Assembly (NCBI GenBank): GCA_964036155.1
Contig: OZ038422.1
Coordinates: 55,947,201 to 56,011,200 of the forward strand
Origin: Diploscapter coronatus
Taxonomy: Eukaryota > Nematoda > Chromadorea > Rhabditida > Rhabditidae
Direction: 5' to 3'
DNA length: 64,000 nt
In this document: one piece after another, positions 1-10,900 of the stretch
How positions within the stretch are numbered: the first letter of the stretch is position 1
How the letters are laid out: each line of letters starts with the position of its first letter
Notes under the pieces: model-generated
Database searches by the model: none
Told to the model about the DNA's origin: nothing
Seen by the model: only the letters and a program-made list of their open reading frames with translations
Position numbers and translations under genes: made by a program

Positions 1-98
1 TTGGAAGTGATTTCGTGGAGGAGAAGATCGAGATTGTCGGCAGAAGTCTCGTTGAAGTCGCGCGAAAAGCTAATGGAACTATCGTCGTTCGGGGCCAT
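1..98 (-). CDS. 5' end of an unidentified gene leaving the window
   Basis: An open frame starts with ATG at 98 and stays open to the window edge, giving 32 residues that begin MAPNDDSSISFSRDF and are rich in Ser and Asp. The start lies about 500 bases downstream of the PH-domain gene on the same strand, so it could be the first exon of the next gene in the same direction. The short length and lack of a recognisable motif mean no function can be given. It could also be a chance frame. Confidence 0.35.
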   Translation of the reverse strand, partial: MAPNDDSSISFSRDFNETSADNLDLLLHEITS

Positions 99-605
99 TG
101 CAGCTGCTGAATGATGGGGTGACAAAGATGATGTGCGTGCAGAAAATAGCGGATGACGAAATAACGATAAAAATACGAAACGAGAAAAGTGGTCTAAAAA
201 TCCGGTAAATGACACTTGCTATATCCTATCGAATGTTTGTTCGATGTTTTTTTTTGTTTACTTTTCATCAGTTTTTCGATTTTCTCTCAATATTTCGTAA
301 ATGTTTTGTCGATTTTCGTCAAAAAATCATGAATTCCTGTTTCAGGCGTCGATAGGCGAAATGGTCAATTCGTGCAGGGCACTGCATTATGCGACTGATG
401 TCTAAATTACAGAACAAGTGCGAAAGAGTGAAAAAGCTTTCCTATAAATCCGAAAGCAATTTGTAGATTATCAAATTTTAAAAGTGGCTGAAGACTAAAC
501 TCTAAATTCACAACCTAAAAGTATCCAGTTGGTTTATTATGATCAAATTGGACGTGTGAGTATTGAGTGAACTGAGTGATTGGTTGTTGGCTGCAAGGGA
601 CGGAG
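99..605. other. Intergenic, AT-rich, no gene seen
   Basis: The stretch contains T-runs (for example near 250) and no open frame with gene-like composition or splice structure. It separates the stop of the PH-domain gene (606) from the possible gene start at 98. Confidence 0.6.
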
Positions 606-1948
606 TCAGGCAGACGAGATGGCCAGAGTGAGGGACGCAGTGGAGATGTAGCGCTGTTCGAGAGGAATGAGGGCAGGCAAGGCAGGACCAAGATCGATGA
701 ATTCGGCCCTGAACATGGGCAGGAAGGGGACAGGAAGAGGAGAAGGAGACAGACAAGCAACGGGGGTCGATGCAGACTCACGATCAGTCTGTGTCAGCGA
801 CGAGGGACTCACGGAGATCATCTCCGGTGCAGCCGCACTGAAAGCAAGTCTTTGTCATGGATTAACTGCCCAATTCCCCTACCTGATCGTCACCTGCTTC
901 TTGCTCTTGCCCATTTCTTCTTTATTTTCCTTCACAGTCATTTCCGACTCATTCTCCACCTGAACACCATCTTGCATCGTATTGCATCGTTCTCCATCCA
1001 ATTCCTCTCACCTCGCCCTGTCTTTCCTCTTCACTCTGCGTTCCTTCCTCTCGTTCTCCTTTTTCGTCCTTATCCTGTCTTCTTTCGATAGCTTCATGCA
1101 GAGCTCTGCGCCACTGTCCGATTGCATCGTTCACAGCGATCATCAACAAGTTGCCGGCTTTGAATTTGATCTGAAGTCAGTACATATTCTCCTCCTGCCG
1201 CTTCTCTGCTTCTTGCCTTGAATTCGCACTTTCTGTATGTGATATTCTTGGTTTTGAGCAGGCAATTCGAGTAGCGAGTCTCGATTTTCTTTGCAGTCGA
1301 CAGATCTGCTACGTATCCTACAAGCTCTATGCTATTACATTCACGATCATGCATTCTCCATAAGTCTTACATGACTTTTTGATTATCTGCTTACCCCTAT
1401 TAACCTCCTCATAAATGATAAGAGCACCTCCCTTGGTGACAGTCGCATGTCTTCCCTTGAGCGTGTTCGTTCTCTCAGTCAGGAATCCCTGTAATCACTC
1501 GCTATTTTTCAATTCAATTTCAGCAAGCTTCGATTATCCTACCCTCTTCTCCATGTGGCAAATGATTCTTCCACTGTAGACGATCTCGTCCTTGTGAATG
1601 ATCCATTTGTCCATCGGAGGCAGTTGAATTGGCTGAATTTTGATTATCTCATGACTTAAACTGTTCTTTCTACGAGTTTGTATCTGTAGACGTTGATCAG
1701 ACAATTTGATAAGATCCATTCTTTCCTGCTTTAAACTCTTCTATGCATATGCTAGAATATAAATTATTTGCGGAAATGAAGATTCTCATTGTGTCTTCAC
1801 GCAGTCAATATCATATAGTTCGACCATTTTCTTTTTCATCTGCCTTTCAATTTTCTTTTCTCGTCTTGATTCTCACCTTGGTGAGATTAGTGCAGACTCG
1901 TAGTTGAACGGTGACTTCAGACGCAGTGCTGCCCTCGGCTGCCGTCAT
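606..1948 (-). CDS. PH-domain protein, seven exons
   Basis: Joining exons 1877-1948, 1543-1632, 1395-1488, 1217-1317, 1012-1170, 883-959 and 606-837 gives an in-frame protein of 274 residues starting MTAAEGSTASEVTVQ. Residues of about 40 to 140 look like a pleckstrin homology domain: a first strand near YSGRIICHMEKRGFLTER, a middle segment GGALIIYEEVNRG, and a C-terminal helix with the conserved Trp in AIGQWRRALHEAIERR. PH domains bind phosphoinositides or proteins at membranes. After the domain comes a Glu/Lys-rich acidic segment and a Ser/Pro-rich tail. No enzymatic domain is visible, so it may be an adaptor. The intron between 1217 and 1170 uses GC rather than GT (AAG|GCAAGA to TTCAG). The start is the first ATG of a frame that splices cleanly. 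Domain call is by pattern and moderately sure; the exon chain is more certain because all phases match. Confidence 0.6.
1171..1216 (-). other. GC-AG intron of the PH-domain gene (46 bases)
   Basis: On the minus strand the donor reads AAG|GCAAGA and the acceptor CTTCAG. Splicing here joins CEFK to IKFKAGNLL in frame and restores the last strands of the PH fold. The only nearby GT donor (GTACTG) would leave a 13-base intron, which is too short. Confidence 0.55.
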
Positions 1949-2603
1949 TTTGGTAGTCAGTTGGATGAATTGGAAGAAGGTGAGGAGAAGGAGGTTGCTC
2001 TTCTATCGCCTACTACCGGAGTTAGTCGAGTAATGAATGACAAGGTATTGAATTGAGAAGCATTTCGTAAAATTACGAACTTTTCTACGACATGCAAATT
2101 TCGTTTCATGAAAAATGATAAGGTTTTATTTCAACGCAATCGATTTATTGACAATGGATTTAATGTAGCTTGATTCACAAAGGAGTCGTCAACATAGGAA
2201 CTCACAGATCTTGATGAAACTTACCAAATAGAAGTTTTTGATGACGCTGATCACGATTCTGAAGTCAAAAAGTGCAAAATAGGAACCTGGAGTTAGAGAA
2301 TTATTTAGCTGTCTTTTGCTCGTATTTTGCGTGAGAAATGGGCAAAAATTCGTAAACAGAAGTGAAAAAAGGATTTTCACCAATTTCCTGCTTCTAGGCC
2401 CCTATTTTGTACTTTAATTTCACCATCGTGATCGCTTCATTGCAAACCCCATGTAGGAAGTTTCATCAAGATCTGAGTTCCCTATTTTGATGATTCCCTT
2501 GTCAATATAAAAGTACAATTGGAAAAAACTACAATTCGGAGAGAAATGAATTCGTTTTCTTCGAGAAGTCTTATCATTTACCGATCCCGACACTAGTAAT
2601 TTC
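1949..2603. other. Intergenic between two minus-strand genes
   Basis: No convincing coding exon was found. The short open frames here lack splice support. The first part is the likely promoter and 5' region of the PH-domain gene. Confidence 0.55.
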
Positions 2604-3694
2604 TTAAATTCCATGACCGAAATTAGGCATTGCTCCATGAATGTTGCCCAAAATGAATTTCCAGGTTCGGACACCGAGTTTTTCAGCGATTGCCTAAAAT
2701 TTTTTTTCCAATTGAAATGTCTTCAGACAATATTCTGACCTTTGCCTCTTGATCGAGTTTGTTGAGCTCTGCCTTTCCTGCATCGGTCATTCTATTGAAA
2801 TAAGCCTCAACCTGATCTATCTGACCCTGCGCTGTTTGAGAGTAGAAAGATGGGTCGGAAGCCAGTGCGACTATCTGAAAGTTGAGTTGCACCCAAAGTT
2901 TCTCAAGGATTAGAATTGGAGTCGGAATTATCAAATTTTCTAAATCGATTTTGAAGCGTTAAAATTTTGTATGATTTATGATTTACGTCTAATTGTGAAA
3001 AAATATTTCCAACTTTAGAATTTTCGAAGCCAAATTTTCCATGAGAGTAAAACTTCAAGTTGGATTTCTTATTTTTAATTTTAACTAGCACTGCTCTGTC
3101 ATTGATTTCATGAAACTATGCTCACCTCTTTATAAGTATCCTGTACCTCTTGGCTGGCGGATGCAATCATCAGTTGAATTTGTGTAAAGAACTCAACGAT
3201 ATCCTTGATTTTCTCCACAACTTCTGCCTAAGAATTGTAAAATTACTTTTTGTATCTAAATTGTAAGCGAACCTGAGTTTCTATATCGGTAGGATCGACC
3301 TGTTCCATGACTAATTGGGTCAAGTAAGTAATTTTATCAGCTGCAGATACACTGTCATTAGTCAGTACATCCAGAGCAACGGCAACTTCTTGCATTCGTT
3401 CGCTATAGCTGTTCCCCGAAGATGCTTCTGTCGTCGCCGCTACATCTGAAATACCATTTATTGCATAATTGGTCATAGCCCATAATGGGGCCATTATGAC
3501 CTATGACCAATTATGCTGAGTATATATTATTATTATCTACTTTAATCAACACCTCCATTTCCACTTCCATGGTCATGATCGTGATCATTGCTATTGTCGT
3601 TGTCATTTCCATTTCCATTGTCCTCCCTGCTATCCCAGTGAGCTTCTGTCAGAAAAATCGATGCAGCCAGCAGAAAAATAGCGAAGTTGGACAT
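2604..3694 (-). CDS. Small secreted helical protein, five exons
   Basis: Exons 3553-3694, 3273-3445, 3126-3227, 2740-2874 and 2604-2693 join in frame into 213 residues. The N-terminus MSNFAIFLLAASIFLTEA is a clear signal peptide. It is followed by a low-complexity stretch of Asn, Asp, His and Gly (a run of DHDHDHG) that could bind metal. The rest is predicted helical, with repeated short segments such as IVALASDPSFYSQ and RMTDAGKAELNKLDQEA. This general look recalls secreted nematode SXP/RAL-2 and DUF148-type proteins, but I cannot show a family match, so the call stays structural. The protein ends FGHGI. The first intron contains a long perfect-looking hairpin (listed separately). A secreted role is well supported; the biochemical function is unknown. 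Confidence 0.65.
3463..3514. repeat. Intronic palindrome (hairpin)
   Basis: The sequence CATAATTGGTCATAG appears in one orientation and then its complement, with GGCC at the centre (CATAATGGGGCCATTATG). The arms are about 24 bases with one or two mismatches. It lies inside the first intron of the small secreted protein gene, between donor 3552 and acceptor 3446, and would form a strong stem in the pre-mRNA. Confidence 0.7.
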
Positions 3695-6371
3695 GTTAGA
3701 GAAATTAATACAGAAAGTGATACAACTCTGCCACGAGTCCTATCGGTAATCGATTGTTGAGATTCGAGTGCGTGAGTAACGAGAGTAATCCTCGATAAAT
3801 CCCTCCAATTATGTGCATGACGAGTAATTCCCTTATCCATTTAACCTAGTATTTTTTAAAAATATTTTATTAATTTGCTATGAAGCAGCATTCCCCCATT
3901 CAATTGTTGTTGTTGTCCGCTTGTTCGGCTTTTGGCTCCTTTCCCTTTCCCTGTTTCCCTGTTCATTCAATTGTTTGTGTCCGCACTTAGCCCAGTTTCT
4001 CTGTCAAATGTTGTGAAGGAGTTGGGGACAGTCGATGCTCGATTTTCAGTGAGAACATCTTTCCTCTGCTTCTAGCATAACAATTTTCAATGGAACTTGT
4101 TTTGGTTATCGTTGAACTTCTATCCAACAATTTTGTAACATTTTCTGAGAATTTAAAGAAACTGCTAACTTATCTTATTTGAAATATATGATTACATTTT
4201 ATCCCTACAAAATTATACAATTTTAGAATTATCCCTGATTTCAATTTACTCAACTTTTAAGATGATTTTTCATTTGAAAATTGTCCAACTCTTTTGCAAT
4301 ACGTTTTTCTTCGGCCATTTTCTCCGCATATATGTAGTGGCGAACAAAAGTTTCAAGCATTTCATGAATTTAGATATGCTACGTTAAGGTACTTATAGTG
4401 AACCATTTCTCTGAAATTTATCACATTTTGAGATGAAATTAAGTAGAAATAACCCTCTCAGGTTTCATCCGATTTACTCCATGAAAATTGCAATTACGAA
4501 GCAAATAAAAATCACATTGCTCCTAAACTTTTGTTGTATCTTACCAACTTTCTGTTACATGCGTTGCGGCTATTCTGTCTCATGAATGTTTGAATCATCC
4601 AGTGAACAAATATTGAGAAAATATAAATTTGAATGTTCTATTGCGGTTTATATGCATTATTCAGAATTGAAAGTCAGACTTGCTATCATCATTGATTTAC
4701 TGAATATAGTATTGATCGAGTTAAATCAGTTTGATTGCTTCCCAATGGCTAATCGGCCACAGCTGTTATTGGCCAACTTCACACTGCCTGGATTCGCTCA
4801 TTCAGTGTCTGCTTCATCCCTTCATCTCTTTCGTCTCCTCTTTTATATCTCACCCTCATTGTTCTTTCCTTTGGTCCCACACTTCTCATTTCCATTGTCA
4901 ATCCAATTCAATAGCTCTTCTCGTTTCCTTTATTCTCTACACTTCGAAATACTCACTCTTCAGGATTCACGATTTACTCAGTTTTTTTTCGGGATTATTC
5001 AAAAATCCGCTTTTTTCCTAAATATTTTGCCATCTTCACAAAAAACTCATTTTATGCCCCGATGGTGCATTTCCGATTCGGTCTGTTTGCTTCTTTTCCC
5101 TTTCTCTATGCATTCCTTTTTATGTGCCTTCAACCGACGATTGTATGGCCATGCAATGCGCTTGTTTTTATCGATTGGTTGGCATCGTTTTCAGTAACTT
5201 TCACTATTCATCTTCACTATCATTGAAAAGTTAGATAGTCGATTTTCCATAACTAGTTCATTGACTATTTTATGTATTATGAAAATATTTCGATTGCCTT
5301 GTTGCTTTATTGTCTTGGGCTCTCCACTTCTATGCATCTGCAAACATCCTCATTCTCATGTGCAGCTTTGTCAGTCAAGTGTCTCTTCTGCTGCGTTCTG
5401 TCCTGCCTTATCACTGCTCTCAATCAGCCTGTCCATATTCTTATACCCGCCAATATTCGCATCGATCTGTCTGTCCATTTAGAACACACAAGTATCCTCG
5501 CTACTTTCTGTTACATCACAACTTCCATAATTCCTTCCTTTCAGCATGTTCAGCGTTCTCTCTACTACTTGTTTCTGTTTGTAACTTCTTTTCTTCTGTC
5601 ATTTCTCTCTTACTCATTCGATTGCATTCAATCAATTCCATTTCCATTACCCTCTATTACATCTTTTCCTCTCTGCGTTTCTCCTTCGTAAGTCTCACAC
5701 TCTCGTTTTTCTCTGCCTGTTGAGAAGTGTGTTGCGTCTTCACTCCTTACTACTTCGATTCAATCGTTTTTGACTGTAAATATGACTTGTATTGAAAATC
5801 AATATTTGCCTTTCTTTTACACTTGTTGTTTTCATCCGAATTATTGACAGAAGTAAGCAGGTGAAATCATAATAAGACCAACCAATGTATTCTTCATCTC
5901 TCAATGCATGGCCTATTCATTACGTCTCAGGGCTATTTTTTGCTTCTCTTCTGAAATTGAAGACATCTTTCATTCCCTTTGGTTTGGTCTCACTCCAATC
6001 AATTTTTTATGCAACTCAATCCTAGCAGCCGCTTTTTGCCATGCGTCCCATGAAAAGATTTCTGCGCTAGTCGTTTTCTGGTCTGACGAAAAAAGACATC
6101 TCCATCTTCCATATCTATTTTCTGAACCTACGAAGTTTTACCTGATCTCTTCTTGTTTTTTGATGATCCATTGGCCGTATGAGTGTCATCTGACAGAACG
6201 GCAGAAACCAGAAGTCTTCATTGCAAGTCATTTTTATTTCGTCCATTCCATTTCATGCGTGTCATTAGTAGCTTCCCCTCGATTTTCTTAATTTCTTCCT
6301 ACTCAAACATTTCTTCATTTAATATCTACGCTTCTCTTCATCAATTCATCAAATACAGACTACTTGCAGCG
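3695..6371. other. Long intergenic region, divergent promoters, pyrimidine-rich
   Basis: This separates the secreted-protein gene (minus) from the Wart-type gene (plus), so it holds both promoters. From about 4750 to 6350 the plus strand is strongly C/T-rich (tcttcct-type text), producing several long overlapping open frames in more than one frame. These lack splice logic and have low-complexity Ser/Leu/Phe composition, so I treat them as non-coding. No other gene is seen. Confidence 0.55.
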
Positions 6372-7110
6372 ATGCGATTATTGTTGTTAATCTCCGGTTG
6401 TCTGCTTGTTTTGTGCTCTGCCGATTTCTGTGGAACCAACAAAATTCCCTATGGCTTCGAAGCTCACAAGGACGGTGGAGTGGCTCTGTTGTGTACAAGG
6501 CCTGAATGTCACGAGAAGAAATTCGCTGTAAGGAAGTTGGTAATAATTTCTGATGGGAAAATTCTCTAGGATTGCCCTGAACGTGCTGAGGAAAAACAAT
6601 GTTTGAGAAATACGAGTTGGGTTGGAGGACTGCAAAAGCGTGCTGATGGAAAGTGAGTAGCATCAATTTGCCACAAATTCCGCGAATTAGTTTGCCCACT
6701 GAAATGATTTTCAGATTAGAACTAATGTGTTGTGATTACGATCTACTGCCAGAATACGGCCACCTCATATATGAAAATGTAATCAACGAAAACGCGAAAT
6801 AGGTCAATCACAAATTGAACTTTAGGTAATTGTCAGACCTGGTGAATTCTTTGAAGGTGAAGAGAAGAAGGATCAAAATGATGAAGTGATTGCTTTCGAT
6901 TTGATCACGAACATTCATAAAGGCAGAGATATCAAAGGGTTGGCGTTATTTTATTCAGCATTTTATATGGACTTTTCTGGTTTCAGAGAATTCTATTCCC
7001 TTAGAATTCATCGATTCGATTGTGGAAAGGTACCAGACAAGGCTCCTCTTTGGTACAAACACAAGCAGTGGCCATTTTGGCCGCGTGAAGATTCTGACAA
7101 GCAGCTCTAG
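6372..7110 (+). CDS. Hedgehog-related (Wart-type) secreted protein, no Hint domain
   Basis: Exons 6372-6527, 6570-6652, 6715-6778, 6826-6938 and 6987-7110 join into 179 residues. MRLLLLISGCLLVLCSA is a signal peptide. The mature part has the pattern of the N-terminal domains of nematode hedgehog-related proteins (warthog, quahog groups): FCGTNKIPYGFE, LLCTRPECHEK, a CPERA segment, SWVGGLQ, MCCDYDLL, VRPGEFFEGEE and AFDLITNIHKG, then a late Cys in HRFDC. These proteins are secreted and act in cuticle and epidermal development in C. elegans. No autoprocessing Hint domain follows, so it would be a stand-alone N-domain form. The last intron (6939-6986, 48 bases) is a multiple of three without stops, so an unspliced variant would also read through. 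Family assignment is from remembered motif patterns; the exon model is well supported. Confidence 0.62.
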
Positions 7111-7910
7111 GCACTTATCAGATCTGTCAATACTTGCCAAATAATTTGGACTTTCATCGAATCACAAATACGGTGTCATCTAATTACGGTTAAGTTACTT
7201 AGCATACATTCAGGGCTTGAAGAAATTTTTCTACAAAATACTGCTCTTTTACAATAATTCATGGGGTTAATTTAACAATAGTAGGAAATTATCCGGATTC
7301 CTCCTCTAAACATAAATCTTACATTTCATCTGGATCTGTAAAGCAATAGCTAACTAAATCGAACTTACATATCCTGAAATCGGTAGATGCTAGGGTAAAC
7401 TTGTTCTCTACTTGTTGTGTATCATTCCCTGCCCTTAATTCTCGTTACCCATTTCTATAATTTCTCTGCCAGGCTTTTATTTACATCAACTCTGGGTCTA
7501 TAATACGTGATACTTTATACGGCTTTCACTCTTTGTATGCCGGAAAATTTATTGACATGGTGCGAACTCGACCTCTATACATGCTGATTTTTCATAGTTA
7601 TCGACTTATCATCGGCATAATTTTCTTGCATACGGAGACTAATTCAAGGTGCCAAAGCTCTGACTAATAGTTTATTTCAAAAGAATAAAGAAATTTCTGG
7701 TAATAAATTACAAAATAATTAATGCACAATCACTAGTTTCTAAATCACAAATTATTTACTGGGATAAAATTTACCTATAATTTATGAGATCATTGCAAGT
7801 TTTACATAAATATTGTGATTTTTTCACTTTAATTTTTAGAATTTCATAGATAATTCCGACAAGTTAAAGATATAACCTACTCTTAAAACTCTTTGAAGCG
7901 ATTAGGAGTT
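7111..7910. other. Intergenic between convergent genes
   Basis: AT-rich region between the 3' ends of the Wart-type gene (plus) and cha-1 (minus). It holds AATAAA-like strings, for example near 7684 on the plus strand, compatible with 3' ends. No gene seen. Confidence 0.55.
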
Positions 7911-10900
7911 TTATGCTAGTAACTTTTCCATGTCAATGAGTGACGACTCGAGAGCATCGCAGAATTTGCGGAGGTCAGTTCGGGAATTCGATCGGAATGC
8001 AGCCGGATAGGCGATCATTGAGTCTGCCTGCAGATTGTACGGCACTCCATAGCCATCGCGAACTACTGCGCCATATGTCAAATAGCAATCATCCATATCT
8101 GGGGATGTTGTTACCTGAATACCGTCTATTGCGGAAGTAAATGAGACTCATCAGGGAGTGAACGAATTTTCGGTTTAAAAATTTCGAAAATCTTTTTTTA
8201 TAGATATTGTCGAGGATCGAAAGCCATGTTCGAACTTGTTCATGTTTAAAGCCCGTCTATCCTTGGTTTTTATCCTTACTTGGCTAGTTGATATTGGAAA
8301 TCTCATTAGTTCAGACCATAGAGGGTCTGTGAATATTTCTGGCAACGGATCGCCGGATTCTCGTGCCAACACATTCAACGCACACAGGTGGTTGTCGATT
8401 CCATAGCCAGTTATGTTCTAATTTTGACATGAATGTTAACAAAAATACTCTACCGAAAATTACCTCAATTGTAACTTTAGCTTGTTTCTCTGCGGCTTTC
8501 CGAAATAGTGCAACTCTTTGTTCCTGAATATAAAATTGTCCTTTCCGCATTGCAAAGATTAAAGTTACATTGGTGAAATGCTGGTTGTGCATTGAAGTGA
8601 CCCATTCAAGTGCTTCCTGTGTGTTGGCTCGAATATTGTCAACTCGGCCTGTGGCAAACATCCGGATGCTGCACGATTCGTACGTCGAAACGAGATACCC
8701 GTGCAGTCTAAATTAGGAATAATTCGTACTGAAATTTCAATGTATATATGCCTGTAGTGCGCTAATTGCATAGCCAATTGGAAGAATCCATCAGGGCTGA
8801 CTCGCAATTGCTTGATTCTCTCCTTTCCAAATCTATTGAAAGTCATTGATTCAAGTTGGACTTCGGATGCTAGTCTAAAGTTATGCATTTTCTATTGGCA
8901 ATGATTTGTATAGTCTAAGAGGGACGAAATTGAAATTTCATTTATTTTCGGTTAATTGATTGGCACAACAATTTAACGATCCGATTTCTATAAAATCAGA
9001 CTTTATAATATTGAGCTATCATTTTAGAAAATTGTGAAATCATGTTGTTATTTCCTGACCATTTCGAAACCATTCGAAAAATACGTGAGATGTGTGATTC
9101 AATTCTGGTCTCGATTTTTAGCTTCGATTTTCCAATTTCAATTTCGTATCTCTCCTATTTTATTCACGACTGACTCATCGAAAATCTCGATCTGTTCATC
9201 CATGATTTGCTTCGCTCGTTCGCTTATGTGCCAGGTTAGTGGCTTGGCTGATACTTTTCGTGGTTGTTGATTCATCTGAAAAATAGCTTCGCAATAAGAA
9301 GTTATCGAACATTTGCGGGGCTTTTCTGGGAAGTACGCCTATTTTGGCTATCAAATTTCTTCCTTAAATTTACTAAATTTGTTGCCATTTTGTAAGGAGT
9401 AAGATAGCGTCTAGCTTGTGTGGTATTTGTCTTCAAAACTAATGGCTTATCGGCTAGATCATTTTGATACTCTACACACCCCACTTATACTCTATCCTAT
9501 CCCTATTTCATAGACCTGCGCCTTTCAAGTCAGTGAACTGGATAAACTTTCCATAAAAGCCATTTTCTTACCAGATTTCTCCTCCAATTTTCTCTAGTGA
9601 ACCGAATAGCGTCTTCGACCATTTTTACCAGGACAATGCCTTCTGCAGTTGAGTGTTCGAAGCAGAATCCACTCGTCCCATCGCGAGATACGATGAACTG
9701 AAAATCCGTTCATTCACTCGCGACTTCGCGAAGGAGGAATGTGCTAATTGTCAGAAATTATACTCCAACACAAACTCTAAAAGCCAATTGAATTCAGTTT
9801 AGTTGAGGCTGTGAAGGTCGAAGTTAATTTGAAACAATCCTGTGTATAGAAAAAAAAGCAAGTACCTGAATTGAGGCGTCATACCACCGATTTAGCCCGT
9901 GTTTTGCACTGCCATTTCCGGTTAGGAGGTAGATTCCCTTCTCTATCATTTTCTTCTCTTTTGCTCCTTCCACGGGATCTCGTTCTGGATCGAGGCAGAT
10001 GACGAACAGTGCCTTCTGCATCCACTCGAGGGACTTCCTGTTCTGTTCGACCTGAGTCATTTCCTCCCAGAACATGGCAGCCTTGTCTCTGTCTCCCACA
10101 CTCCCAGCAGCCACCCCGTTGGCCATGCCGTTTCTGCCCACTGCCATCTTCTCGATCTGCTTCAGTTGCTCTTCAATGTCAGCCAAAGGCAGTAGCTCCC
10201 CATTTATTCGAGTCATCAACACGAATGTCTGCACATTGTCATTTGATTGTCCCAAATCACTTCTCCACTTACCTGCTTCCTGCACATCACGATCACATGT
10301 TCATTTTCTGTGTGCGCCTTCGACTTTCTGATCTGTATATCCTGATCTTTGCCCGGTTGTCTGAACAAAATAACAATCGTGCGATCATAGAGTGACGTAT
10401 GAAAGTTTGATGGAATGCACGATACTTTTTTTGTTTTTTAAATTATTTCTGTTTCTATTTGACTGAACTAATCCTTGCGATATGTCATATATTTGAAAAG
10501 GCAGCGAAGACAATAACCATCCAAAAATAGTTAGGTTAGTTCATGATTAGTGGGCGGATAAAAAGTACCAATTATTACGCACTATTTCAAATTTCTGTGC
10601 ATAATTTTTGTTGTAAAAGATAACACGCAACCTGTAACATCCTAATAATCTGTCGTACTGGTCCATACACAGGAACATATCCTTTTTACTGCCTGTAGCT
10701 CTCTCCCTTTCAATCAAATTTCTAAAATCTTCCCTTCAATTTATTATTCTTCCATTCTGCTTTACCTATCGATTCTATCCTTGTAGTTCACGAATCCTCG
10801 AGTCATAAGAGCGGTGTATCTGTAGAAATCATCGGGTTGTTCGAATGGCAGTGGAGGAAAAATGTATGCAGGGCTGCTATTGACTGGCAGAGGAATGCGT

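Noticed and set aside
576..1091. 171-codon plus-strand open frame
   Set aside because: It lies antisense to the PH-domain gene, whose exons match in phase and domain text; the plus frame is a low-complexity shadow.
4586..5197. 203-codon plus-strand open frame with hydrophobic stretches
   Set aside because: Pyrimidine-rich DNA opens several frames at once; no splice signals, signal peptide or family match.
5272..5723. Two overlapping open frames of about 138 codons
   Set aside because: Same C/T-rich tract; both frames open together, as expected from base bias rather than coding.
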